NCBI GenBank assembly: GCA_900553925.1
Contig: USFH01000080.1
Coordinates: 1-9,791, forward strand
DNA: 9,791 nucleotides
From: an uncultured Clostridium sp.
Lineage (GTDB): Bacteria; Bacillota; Clostridia; Lachnospirales; Lachnospiraceae
Direction: 5' to 3'
Part shown: in pieces, positions 1 through 6,061 of the stretch
Layout of the letters: the number at the start of each line of letters is the position of its first letter
How positions within the stretch are numbered: the first letter of the stretch is position 1
Notes under the pieces: model-generated
Database searches by the model: none
Told to the model about the DNA's origin: nothing
The model's input: only the letters and a program-made list of their open reading frames with translations
Translations under genes and position numbers: made by a program

Positions 1-1
1 C

Positions 2-694
2 AAAAGAGCAAAACTTAAAAAAAACATGGAAGGCATGAGCGGATTCGAGAAATTCAAATATATTTTTTCATATTATAAATGGAAGATTCTCATCACCTGC
101 ATCATCTTGGGCATCTGTATTGCACTCCCGCTTACCATATACAAAAATACACGCCCGATTGCAATCTCTTATGTGATCGTAAATGCCGAAGATCCAAAAG
201 CGGTTGATACAAGTTTTGTGGACGACTATATCCAGACCTTCCATATCAAAAAGCCATATCGTACAGCCTGCGATTTGGATGTGCACTTAGACAAGGAAAC
301 CTACCTGAAAGAATTCAGCCAGAATATGAATGCTTCTGATTATACAGAGCTTCCTATGAAATGTTACAACGGTTTTTATGATGTGATTATCATGGATAAA
401 AAGGGAATGGAATATTGCGGAATGCAGGAAATCACATATCCACTGAAAAAATATCTTCCCGCGGACATCTACACTCTCGTAGAAGACCGCGTAGTTGAAA
501 CAGCCGGTTATGATGGTTCTGTTGTACCTTTTGCAATCGATATCAGCGATACAGATTTTGCCAAAAGTTTAAACCTCGGATACGACGATGTGTATATCGG
601 TTTTCCGGGCAACACTGACCAGAATTACAAAAATGCCAAGCGTATGCTCAAATATATTCTGAATCTCGATATTGATACCGATACAACGTATTGA
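2..694 (+). CDS. Single-pass membrane protein of unknown function, probably 5'-truncated by the window edge
   Basis: I do not recognise a named family. The first ATG (26) gives 222 residues, but the frame stays open to base 2 and the ATG has no Shine-Dalgarno sequence before it, so the real start probably lies outside the window. The residues just before it are basic (KRAKLKKN), as expected for the cytoplasmic tail of a membrane protein. Counting from the ATG, residues 1-19 are aromatic and basic (KFKYIFSYYKWK), about 20-38 form one hydrophobic membrane segment (ILITCIILGICIALPLTIY), and about 180 residues follow, predicted to be outside the cell. That part is acidic, has four Cys and ends in DIDTDTTY. 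The YIFSYYKWK-then-TM arrangement is one I associate with small accessory membrane proteins of Clostridia, often beside transporters, but the partner would lie upstream, out of view. It ends in TGA, convergent with the ABC-F gene. Existence is fairly sure, function unknown. Confidence 0.72.
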   Translation, partial: KRAKLKKNMEGMSGFEKFKYIFSYYKWKILITCIILGICIALPLTIYKNTRPIAISYVIVNAEDPKAVDTSFVDDYIQTFHIKKPYRTACDLDVHLDKETYLKEFSQNMNASDYTELPMKCYNGFYDVIIMDKKGMEYCGMQEITYPLKKYLPADIYTLVEDRVVETAGYDGSVVPFAIDISDTDFAKSLNLGYDDVYIGFPGNTDQNYKNAKRMLKYILNLDIDTDTTY

Positions 695-753
695 TTCCAT
701 ATACCCGGTTACAGAACGATTCTGTCTGTTACAGTATTTATATATCACAAGCA

Positions 754-789
754 AAAGCGGATATTCTTTTTCAAAAGGATATCCGCTTT
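754..789. terminator. Probably bidirectional rho-independent terminator between convergent genes
   Basis: A perfect 11-bp inverted repeat (AAAGCGGATAT at 754-764, ATATCCGCTTT at 779-789) extends inward through a G-T pair and several A-T pairs to a small loop. T-rich sequence follows on the plus strand (TTTACATTTTCATTT) and T-containing sequence on the minus strand (CGCTTTTGCTTG). It lies about 60 bases past the stop of the plus-strand membrane protein and about 44 bases past the stop of the minus-strand ABC-F gene, so it can serve both. The plus-strand tail is the better U-tract. Confidence 0.85.
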
Positions 790-832
790 ACATTTTCATT
801 TATACAGTTTTTCTGTATTGCCAGCCACATGA

Positions 833-2464
833 TCAATCCTGATCATCACTTGCCATATTCATAACCTGACGTTTTCTTGCAAGTTCATCGTTTGCTAGGT
901 ATTCGTCGTAAGTTGTCTGCTTGTCAATCAATCCCGTATTCGTAAGTTCCATAATGCGGTTCGCTGTTGTCTGTACAAACTGGTGGTCCTGGCACGCAAA
1001 AAGGCAGACACCCGGGAACTTAATCAGTCCATTATTTAATGCCGTGATACTCTCCATATCCAGATGGTTTGTCGGTTCATCGAGAATCAACACATTGGAG
1101 CCCATAATCATAAGCTTCGACAACAGGCAACGCACTTTCTCGCCACCGGAAAGCACCTTGACCTTCTTCACGCCGTCCTCACCGGCAAACAACATTCTGC
1201 CAAGGAATCCACGTACATAGGTTGCATCCTTATCATCCGAATACTGTGCCAGCCAGTCCGCAATCACAAGATCGTTATCAAACTCCTTCGTATTATCTTT
1301 CGGGAAATATCCCTGTGATGTCGTAACACCCCACTTGTAGCTTCCTTCATCCGGTTCTTCCTCTCCGGCAAGAATACGGAACAGTGTTGTCGTTGCAATC
1401 GTGTTTGGTCCGACAAATGCAATCTTATCATCATGCCCGACTGTAAACGAAATGTTGTCAAGCACCTTTACGCCATCAATCGTCTTGGAAATGTTCGATA
1501 CAGTAAGCACCTCGTTTCCAATCTCTCTCTTTGGACGGAAATCAATGTATGGATATTTTCGGCTCGATGGGCGGATCTCATCAAGCTGAATCTTCTCCAA
1601 TGCACGTTTTCTGGAAGTTGCCTGTTTGGACTTTGATGCGTTTGCGGAGAACCGCTGGATAAATTCCTGCAATTCCTTGATCTTCTCTTCCTTCTTCTTA
1701 TTCGCTTCCTTCATCTGCTTAATCATAAGCTGGCTGCTCTCATACCAGAAGTCATAGTTTCCGGCATAAAGCTGGATCTTCGCATAATCAATATCTGCAA
1801 TATGAGTACATACCTTATTCAGGAAATAACGGTCATGCGATACAACAATAACGGTATTCTCGAAGTTGATCAGAAACTCTTCGAGCCATGCAATCGCATC
1901 GAGGTCCAGGTGGTTTGTCGGCTCATCCAGAAGCAAAACATCCGGATTACCGAACAGTGCCTGTGCGAGAAGTACCTTGACCTTCAGATTGCCATCGAGT
2001 TCGCTCATCATCTTATAATGGATATCTGTATCTACACCAAGTCCGTTCAGAAGTGTTGCAGCATCGCTCTCCGCATTCCAGCCATCCATCTCAGCAAATT
2101 CTGCCTCGAGTTCGGATGCACGGATACCGTCTTCATCCGAGAAGTCCTCTTTCGCATAAATTGCGTCCTTTTCCTTCATAATATCATACAGGCGCTTATT
2201 TCCCATGATAACTGTGTCGAGTACCATATACTCGTCATATTTGAAGTGATCCTGCTGCAGGACAGACAGACGCTCGCCATCGTTCATGATAACTTCGCCA
2301 TTCGTCGGCTCGAGTTCTCCGGAAAGAATCTTCAGGAACGTAGATTTACCGGCACCATTTGCACCGATCAGACCATAACAGTTTCCCTCTGTAAACTTTA
2401 TATTTACATCTTCAAACAAAGCCCGCTTTCCAAGCCGCAGGGTTACATTATTTGCACTAATCAT
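833..2464 (-). CDS. ykpA: ABC-F family ATPase, YkpA/YbiT-like ribosome-associated factor
   Basis: A 543-residue cytosolic protein with two ATP-binding cassettes and no membrane segments, as in ABC-F proteins, which act at the ribosomal E site rather than in transport. Cassette 1 has Walker A GANGAGKST (about residues 34-42), Walker B LLLDEPTNHLDL and H-loop SHD. A charged linker (about 235-300, ANKKKEEKIKELQEF then SANASKSKQATSRK) follows. Cassette 2 has LSGGEKVRCLL, LILDEPTNHLDM and a short acidic C-terminus. Overall sequence matches my memory of Bacillus YkpA. Oddities: cassette 2 Walker A is degenerate (GPNTIATTT from residue 352, Thr358 where Lys is expected), its H-loop reads CQD (Gln492), and the cassette 1 signature is LDGNL (156-160). 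All three lie on the same composite ATP site. Start: ATG at 2464 has AGGA 7 bases upstream. An in-frame TTG at 2494 would sit about 5 bases from the predicted transcript start and is unlikely. It is not obviously an antibiotic-resistance ABC-F. Confidence 0.95.
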   Translation of the reverse strand: MISANNVTLRLGKRALFEDVNIKFTEGNCYGLIGANGAGKSTFLKILSGELEPTNGEVIMNDGERLSVLQQDHFKYDEYMVLDTVIMGNKRLYDIMKEKDAIYAKEDFSDEDGIRASELEAEFAEMDGWNAESDAATLLNGLGVDTDIHYKMMSELDGNLKVKVLLAQALFGNPDVLLLDEPTNHLDLDAIAWLEEFLINFENTVIVVSHDRYFLNKVCTHIADIDYAKIQLYAGNYDFWYESSQLMIKQMKEANKKKEEKIKELQEFIQRFSANASKSKQATSRKRALEKIQLDEIRPSSRKYPYIDFRPKREIGNEVLTVSNISKTIDGVKVLDNISFTVGHDDKIAFVGPNTIATTTLFRILAGEEEPDEGSYKWGVTTSQGYFPKDNTKEFDNDLVIADWLAQYSDDKDATYVRGFLGRMLFAGEDGVKKVKVLSGGEKVRCLLSKLMIMGSNVLILDEPTNHLDMESITALNNGLIKFPGVCLFACQDHQFVQTTANRIMELTNTGLIDKQTTYDEYLANDELARKRQVMNMASDDQD

Positions 2465-2505
2465 TTCTTTTTCCTTTCTTTGCTGCTTATACAAAACTAG
2501 CTATG

Positions 2506-2534
2506 AGTATATCAACCGCCCTCTTTTATGTCAA
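2506..2534 (-). promoter_or_regulatory. Sigma-A-type promoter of the ABC-F gene
   Basis: Read on the minus strand, TTGACA (2534-2529), a 17-bp spacer and TATACT (2511-2506): a perfect -35 and a -10 with one deviation from consensus. The predicted transcript start is near 2499, giving a leader of about 35 bases to the ATG at 2464. No operator-like repeat is visible, so strong, largely constitutive expression is expected. Confidence 0.88.
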
Positions 2535-2562
2535 GCATTAAGCCGCATCCGGACATACGAAA

Positions 2563-2586
2563 AAGGGACTTCCGAAAAAGTCCCTT
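2563..2586 (-). terminator. Rho-independent terminator of the glycosyltransferase/phospholipase/Cys-rich unit
   Basis: On the minus strand a 9-bp perfect stem (AAGGGACTT / AAGTCCCTT) with a 6-base loop is followed directly by TTT, giving a run of five T with the stem end. It begins 15 bases after the stop of the 61-residue Cys-rich gene and lies just upstream of the ABC-F promoter, insulating the two transcripts. Confidence 0.85.
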
Positions 2587-2601
2587 CGATTCATATAAAT
2601 C

Positions 2602-2787
2602 CTATAACTCTTTTACGATTGGATCGTACAGATCCAGTCTGCAATGCTCATCCTCTGCGAAATGTCTGCAATTCAGGCAGCTCTTCTCGCCGTCTGCCAC
2701 ATTGCAAAAACAAGATTTGCGCTCACTCTTGTCATAAGCACTGCAACGTTCTGCCACTTCTCTGTAAACCTCTGCTCCAGCTCGCAT
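2602..2787 (-). CDS. Small cysteine-rich protein, putative metal-binding, unknown function
   Basis: A 61-residue protein I cannot assign to a family. It begins at ATG 2787 with an excellent ribosome binding site (AAGGAGG at 2801-2795, 7-base spacing) and ends in TAG 15 bases before a strong terminator; both support a real gene. Residues 26-49 hold C-x-C-x8-C-x2-C-x8-C (Cys26, 28, 37, 40, 49) with His42 and His48, a plausible zinc or other metal site. The C-terminus is acidic and hydrophobic (RLDLYDPIVKEL). There is no signal peptide or membrane segment, so it should be cytosolic. It is the last gene of a three-gene minus-strand unit, 68 bases after the phospholipase-like gene. The same stretch carries an overlapping frame from ATG 2828 (about 51 codons), also protein-like at its N-terminus but with a poor ribosome binding site, so a frameshift in the first half cannot be excluded. 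Confidence 0.68.
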   Translation of the reverse strand: MRAGAEVYREVAERCSAYDKSERKSCFCNVADGEKSCLNCRHFAEDEHCRLDLYDPIVKEL

Positions 2788-2794
2788 ACAATAT

Positions 2795-2801
2795 CCTCCT
2801 T
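2795..2801 (-). promoter_or_regulatory. Strong ribosome binding site deciding the start of the small Cys-rich gene
   Basis: AAGGAGG on the minus strand, 7 bases before ATG 2787. It is the main evidence for choosing this short frame over the overlapping frame that starts at 2828, whose nearest purine-rich stretch (AAAGGA) is more than 15 bases from its ATG. Confidence 0.75.
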
Positions 2802-2855
2802 CTCTGAACCGGCTTTATTCCAGTTCATGGATAGTATGCGCCAGTTTGTCCTTTT

Positions 2856-3434
2856 TTATGCCGGGGCAGCTGCAAGCTGCAGCAAGGAATACATCACAGC
2901 CAGACATACAATATACGAATACGCACAATCCAGATTCACATTCCCGCGGTCATGGATATAATATTCGTGCTTTTCTCTGACATAATCAAGCAGTTCCTGC
3001 AGAGAATGAATCGCAGGCAGCATCCGCTCATCGTACTGCATCTCACCCGATTCGTATCTATGACGCACGAAGCTGCGCATACGATGTTTCAGGTCCTCTT
3101 CATAGCTGCAATGATCCTTCAACGATCCCGGATAATGTGCATTGTGTGGATATGTAAAATAATCCGCAATATAATGAAGCACCACTCCCATCCGAATGCT
3201 CGACAGAATTGAAACGCCCTTTTTCTTTGCTTTGTAATGTTTCAGGAATCCTAGCATCTTCTTTTCACACACATCAAACGTATCCTCGATACAATGACGT
3301 TTTGTCAAAAAAGAAGGTGTACAATCCGGAAGTATGCTTCCCACATATAAGGAAAAGCGATGTCCGAACCGCTGTTCTGCGGACAGTCCGTGTACAACAC
3401 CTTTTGTCAGTGATATGTGTGACTTCTTACGCAT
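2856..3434 (-). CDS. Zinc-dependent phospholipase C-like protein (Zn_dep_PLPC family)
   Basis: 192 residues resembling the zinc-dependent phospholipase C / S1-P1-like alpha-helical fold, often annotated in Clostridia as zinc dependent phospholipase C family protein. Candidate metal ligands sit where the family expects them: His6 (SHISLT), Asp37 in GSILPDCTPSF, possibly His47 and Asp54, His87 and Asp91 in LHYIADYFTYPHN, and His97. It has no N-terminal signal peptide and is shorter than secreted clostridial phospholipases, so a cytosolic or membrane-surface hydrolase is likelier than a toxin; the substrate is unknown. ATG 3434 has AGGAGG 6 bases upstream. It starts 23 bases after the stop of the glycosyltransferase gene and is almost certainly co-transcribed with it. 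The last 20 residues are hydrophobic (YIVCLAVMYSLLQLAAAPA) and may pack on a membrane or form the last helix. Family assignment fairly sure, activity inferred. Confidence 0.85.
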   Translation of the reverse strand: MRKKSHISLTKGVVHGLSAEQRFGHRFSLYVGSILPDCTPSFLTKRHCIEDTFDVCEKKMLGFLKHYKAKKKGVSILSSIRMGVVLHYIADYFTYPHNAHYPGSLKDHCSYEEDLKHRMRSFVRHRYESGEMQYDERMLPAIHSLQELLDYVREKHEYYIHDRGNVNLDCAYSYIVCLAVMYSLLQLAAAPA

Positions 3435-3457
3435 GATATGCCTCCTCTACCTTCCGG

Positions 3458-4396
3458 TTATCTGCGACGTTCCCACGTCATGTTTTTTCCGATTTTCTTC
3501 GAAATGATATAGCGTGGGCGACATTTTACTTCCTCGTAGATCTTCGCTATATAATAGCCGATGACCCCCATTCCCATCAGGATAAAACTCCCCATGATCA
3601 GGATCAGAAGAATTACTGTCGTAAATCCCTCAACCGCATTCCCGGAAAAATAATTCACAAGTGTCTGTATACCTAGTATAACCGCAAACAGGAACCCAAG
3701 TATACCGGTAAATCCTACCAGCATCATCGGTGCTGAAGAAAATGATACGATATTCGAAATCGCATAGCGGATCAGCGATTTTGTCGACCATTTCGACTCG
3801 CCGATCTCCCTCTCGTGTACATCAAACTCCACCGACGCCGTCTTGAATCCAATCCAGGATGAAAGCGCCCGAAAAAACGCATTCCGTTCCGGCATCTCCA
3901 GCAATGCTTCTACCGCACGCCGGTCAAGCAGTTTAAAATCAGACGCATGAGACATATCAATCTTCACAGCCTTCGAGATCATCTTATAAAACAGTCCCGC
4001 GCTCATCTTGTGGAACACGCTTTCCTTTCCACGCGTGCGCTTGACGCCTTCCACCACTTCGTATCCCTGCTGCCACAACCGATACATCTCCACGATTGTC
4101 TCCGGTGGATGCTGCAGATCGCAATCCATCACTACTACGCAATCGCCACCGGCATTCTCGAGTCCAGCCATCATCGCCGACTCCTTGCCGAAGTTTCTGG
4201 AGAAATGGACGCCATTTACATGTTCATCTTCTTTCCCGGCATTCTCAATCTCCATCCACGTTGCGTCTTTCGATCCATCATCCACAAACACAATTTCGTA
4301 ATCTATCTTTTCTTTTTTCAAAATTCCGCCAATAGTTTCCGCCGCCTTTTTTATCATTTTTTCCTCATTATAGGCAGGCAATACAACTGATACCAT
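3458..4396 (-). CDS. Family 2 glycosyltransferase, DPM1/GtrB-like, with two C-terminal membrane helices
   Basis: 312 residues. The N-terminal GT-A domain carries VSVVLPAYNEE (2-12), the nucleotide-binding VDDGS (38-42), SRNFGKESAMMAGL (66-79) and the metal-binding DCDLQHPPE (91-99, DxD at 91-93), with SHASDFKLLDRR (149-160) and GESKWSTKSL (199-208) following. Two hydrophobic helices (about 224-247 and 258-283) and a basic tail (MTWERRR) anchor it. This is the architecture of bacterial dolichyl-phosphate-mannose-synthase-like enzymes (GtrB, YkcC), which move a sugar from a nucleotide donor to undecaprenyl phosphate on the inner face of the membrane, to be flipped and used for envelope glycans or wall polymers. 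The donor sugar cannot be read from sequence. Start ATG 4396 has GGTG 5 bases upstream. First gene of a three-gene unit with the phospholipase-like and Cys-rich genes. No flippase or GtrC-like GT-C enzyme is in the window. Confidence 0.92.
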   Translation of the reverse strand: MVSVVLPAYNEEKMIKKAAETIGGILKKEKIDYEIVFVDDGSKDATWMEIENAGKEDEHVNGVHFSRNFGKESAMMAGLENAGGDCVVVMDCDLQHPPETIVEMYRLWQQGYEVVEGVKRTRGKESVFHKMSAGLFYKMISKAVKIDMSHASDFKLLDRRAVEALLEMPERNAFFRALSSWIGFKTASVEFDVHEREIGESKWSTKSLIRYAISNIVSFSSAPMMLVGFTGILGFLFAVILGIQTLVNYFSGNAVEGFTTVILLILIMGSFILMGMGVIGYYIAKIYEEVKCRPRYIISKKIGKNMTWERRR

Positions 4397-4438
4397 CTTT
4401 TCACCGTTTACACTTTCCCGTTTGTTTTTACTGCTTTT

Positions 4439-4467
4439 AGTTTACCACATTTTTCATAAATAAAAAA
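4439..4467 (-). promoter_or_regulatory. Tentative promoter of the glycosyltransferase unit
   Basis: On the minus strand TGG-TAAACT (-10 at 4444-4439, with an extended-10 TG) lies 42 bases before the glycosyltransferase ATG. The matching -35 position holds only a T-run (TTTTTT), part of the metY terminator tail, so this is a weak call. Some promoter is expected here because the metY terminator lies directly upstream. Confidence 0.35.
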
Positions 4468-4495
4468 GAGGCAGACTGGCTTTCTACCTCTTTTT
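4463..4495 (-). terminator. Rho-independent terminator of metY
   Basis: 13-bp arms (4463-4475 and 4483-4495) around a 7-base loop. In minus-strand RNA all pairs form, with one U-G wobble; in plus-strand RNA the same position is a C-A mismatch, so the element favours the minus direction. The T-run CTCTTTTTTATTT follows. It begins about 20 bases after the metY stop. Confidence 0.88.
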
Positions 4496-4515
4496 AACCA
4501 TATTTTCACATATAT

Positions 4516-5829
4516 TTATTCTGCAAGCGCCTTGAACGCCTCATCGAGATCCTCAATGATATCATCGATATTTTCTGTACCGATGGAAAGGCGGATCGTA
4601 TTTGGCTTGATTCCCTGATCAAGAAGCTCTGCTTCGTTGCACTCTGAGTGTGTGGTTGATGCCGGGTGGATGGCAAGTGACTTTACATCGGCCACGTTTG
4701 CAAGCAGGGAGAAGAGTTCCAGATTATCAATAAACTTCTGCGCTTCCGCAGCGCCGCCCTTGATCTCAAATGTAAAGATTGATCCACCGCCATTCGGGAA
4801 GTACTTCTTGTAAAGTGCCTGCTGCTCCGGATTCTCAGAGATAGATGGATGATTTACCTTCTCAACCTGTGGCTGATCCTTCAAATACTGTACAACCTTG
4901 AGCGCATTTTCCACATGACGCTCGACACGGAGAGACAATGTCTCAAGCCCCTGTAAGAAGATGAAGGAATGTACCGGCGAGATCGTTGCGCCTGTATCAC
5001 GGAGCAGGATTGCCCGTATATAGGTTGCAAATGCAGCCGGAGCAGTATCCTTTGCAAAGCTGACTCCATGATAAGATACGTTTGGCTCTACCAGCCACGG
5101 GAACTTGTCCCCAGCCTTCAGCCAGTCGAATTTACCGCTATCAACGATCACGCCGCCGAGCGTTGTTCCATGGCCACCGATAAACTTCGTTGCGGAATGA
5201 ACAACGATATCTGCACCGTACTCAATCGGTCTTACAAGGTATGGTGTTGCAAATGTATTATCGACAACAAGCGGAATGTTATGTGCATGTGCGATCTTTG
5301 CGATTCGCTCGATATCTACCACCTCTGAATTCGGATTTCCGAGTGTCTCGATCTGAACTGCCTTTGTGTTTGGCTTAATCGCAGCTTCGATTGCATCGTA
5401 ATCAAACGGATCTACGAAAGTTGCCTCGATACCATAATCCGGAAGTGTATGTGCAAGCAGGTTGTAAGTACCACCATAGATATTCTTAGCTGCAACGATA
5501 TGGTCACCTGCATGTGCCAGTGCCTGAAATGCATAGGTAAGAGCGGCTGCTCCGGAACCAACGGCAAGCGCTGCAACGCCACCTTCGAGTGCGGCGATAC
5601 GCTTCTCAAATACGTCCTCTGTCGGGTTCGTCAGACGACCGTAGATGTTACCGGCATCCTTCAATCCAAACCGGTCTGCTGCGTGTTTACTGTTGTGGAA
5701 CACATAAGAAGATGTCAGATAGATTGGAACGGCTCTTGCGTCCGTAACCGGATCCGGCTGTTCCTGTCCTACGTGCAGCTGTAATGTTTCAAACTTTAAA
5801 TTTCTGTCCTCATAATGTTTCTTTCCCAT
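4516..5829 (-). CDS. metY: O-acetylhomoserine sulfhydrylase (O-acetylhomoserine aminocarboxypropyltransferase)
   Basis: 437 residues, the normal length for MetY, a cytosolic PLP enzyme of the Cys/Met gamma-family that makes homocysteine from O-acetylhomoserine and sulfide. Seen: N-terminal FETLQLHVGQEQPDP and ARAVPIYLTSSYVF, the family segment YGRLTNPTEDVFEKRIAALEGG, the PLP-contacting DNTFATPYL, and the Schiff-base lysine in HSATKFIGGHG (Lys215). The C-terminus has FSLLANVADVKSLAIHPASTTHS and RLSIGTENIDDIIEDL. MetY is preferred over cystathionine synthase/lyase because of length and the HVGQEQPDP start. Start: ATG 5829 has GAGGT 8 bases upstream. An in-frame TTG at 5913 lies at about the predicted transcript start and would add 28 very basic residues, so it is rejected. 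The gene is monocistronic, with its own promoter carrying an operator-like palindrome and its own terminator, and is divergent from the CorC-like gene. Regulation by sulfur or cysteine supply is inferred. Confidence 0.96.
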   Translation of the reverse strand: MGKKHYEDRNLKFETLQLHVGQEQPDPVTDARAVPIYLTSSYVFHNSKHAADRFGLKDAGNIYGRLTNPTEDVFEKRIAALEGGVAALAVGSGAAALTYAFQALAHAGDHIVAAKNIYGGTYNLLAHTLPDYGIEATFVDPFDYDAIEAAIKPNTKAVQIETLGNPNSEVVDIERIAKIAHAHNIPLVVDNTFATPYLVRPIEYGADIVVHSATKFIGGHGTTLGGVIVDSGKFDWLKAGDKFPWLVEPNVSYHGVSFAKDTAPAAFATYIRAILLRDTGATISPVHSFIFLQGLETLSLRVERHVENALKVVQYLKDQPQVEKVNHPSISENPEQQALYKKYFPNGGGSIFTFEIKGGAAEAQKFIDNLELFSLLANVADVKSLAIHPASTTHSECNEAELLDQGIKPNTIRLSIGTENIDDIIEDLDEAFKALAE

Positions 5830-5888
5830 AATCTTGTACCTCGTCTTTCTTTTATTTTTCGGCTTGTGCCTTGTTGTCATTTTTTGTT

Positions 5889-5913
5889 TTGCAATCCGTT
5901 TTCCTGATTGCAA
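5889..5913 (-). repeat. Inverted repeat at the 5' end of the metY leader
   Basis: Perfect 8-bp arms TTGCAATC (5889-5896) and GATTGCAA (5906-5913) around a 9-base loop. It begins at about the predicted transcript start (near 5911), so it could be a 5'-end stabilising hairpin in the roughly 80-base leader or a second protein site downstream of the promoter. No U-tract follows, so it is not a terminator, and no SAM riboswitch or T-box features were seen. Confidence 0.5.
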
Positions 5914-5917
5914 GGTT

Positions 5918-5946
5918 ATCTTATCACCTCAATTCCTATTTGTCTA
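5918..5946 (-). promoter_or_regulatory. metY promoter
   Basis: On the minus strand TAGACA (-35, 5946-5941), a 17-bp spacer and TAAGAT (-10, 5923-5918). Each box differs from consensus at one or two positions. The predicted start is near 5911, leaving a leader of about 80 bases before ATG 5829. The -35 box lies at the centre of a palindrome. Confidence 0.75.
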
Positions 5947-5955
5947 ATAGGAATT
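5931..5955. promoter_or_regulatory. Palindromic operator candidate over the metY -35 box (CymR/Rrf2-like)
   Basis: Perfect 10-bp arms AATTCCTATT (5931-5940) and AATAGGAATT (5946-5955) with a 5-base centre. The metY -35 hexamer fills the centre, so bound protein would block RNA polymerase. The TTCCTAT/ATAGGAA half-sites resemble, from memory, sites of CymR, the Rrf2-family cysteine-metabolism repressor of Firmicutes; that identification is inference. It sits about 44 bp upstream of the divergent promoter's -35, so it should act mainly on metY. Confidence 0.72.
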
Positions 5956-5966
5956 AAATTGAATCA

Positions 5967-5987
5967 GCTATAATTTTATGTTATAGC
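5967..5987. repeat. Inverted repeat between the two divergent promoters
   Basis: Perfect 7-bp arms GCTATAA (5967-5973) and TTATAGC (5981-5987), 7-base centre. It lies between the metY -35 (5941-5946) and the CorC-like -35 (5999-6004), so it could be an activator or second repressor site for either gene. It is AT-rich and short, so chance is possible. Confidence 0.4.
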
Positions 5988-5998
5988 CAAATCTATAC

Positions 5999-6027
5999 TT
6001 GACACCCTTCATCCAAATATATAGAAT
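5999..6027 (+). promoter_or_regulatory. Sigma-A-type promoter of the CorC/HlyC-like gene
   Basis: TTGACA (5999-6004), a 17-bp spacer and TAGAAT (6022-6027). The -35 is perfect. The predicted transcript start is near 6034, about 28 bases before the TTG start codon; there is no room for a long leader or a Mg2+-sensing riboswitch. Confidence 0.87.
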
Positions 6028-6045
6028 ATAAGGAAATTTATACAT

Positions 6046-6053
6046 AAAAGGAG
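6046..6053 (+). promoter_or_regulatory. Ribosome binding site deciding a TTG start for the CorC/HlyC-like gene
   Basis: AAAAGGAG ends at 6053, 8 bases before TTG 6062. The only other upstream in-frame start, GTG 6053, overlaps this site and so cannot use it. Confidence 0.85.
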
Positions 6054-6061
6054 TGGTTTTT

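Noticed and set aside
802..818. Small hairpin ATACAG/CTGTAT after the ABC-F stop as a second terminator
   Set aside because: Only 6 AT-rich base pairs and no good U-tract; the strong stem at 754-789 explains termination.
833..2464. ABC-F as an antibiotic-resistance factor (Msr/Vga/Lsa type)
   Set aside because: The sequence resembles the housekeeping YkpA/YbiT group, and the linker looks short and charged without the extended drug-resistance loop.
2465..2494. TTG at 2494 as the ABC-F start
   Set aside because: It lies about 5 bases after the predicted transcript start, whereas ATG 2464 has AGGA at 7 bases and starts the protein where the family does.
1802..2500. 232-codon plus-strand open frame opposite the ABC-F gene
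   Set aside because: Antisense shadow of a clear ABC-F gene; no ribosome binding site or recognisable domain, and the composition mirrors the real frame.
3947..4390. 147-codon plus-strand open frame opposite the glycosyltransferase
   Set aside because: Antisense to a gene with full GT2 motifs; rich in His and Ser, as expected of a shadow frame.
5830..5911. SAM riboswitch or T-box in the metY leader
   Set aside because: The leader is only about 80 bases, with no anti-terminator/terminator pair, T-box core or S-box helices; the control signal is at the promoter.
5830..5913. TTG at 5913 as the metY start, adding 28 basic residues
   Set aside because: It coincides with the predicted transcript start; ATG 5829 has GAGGT at 8 bases and gives normal MetY length.
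6053..6061. GTG at 6053 as the CorC-like start
   Set aside because: It overlaps the AAAAGGAG ribosome binding site itself; TTG 6062 is correctly spaced.
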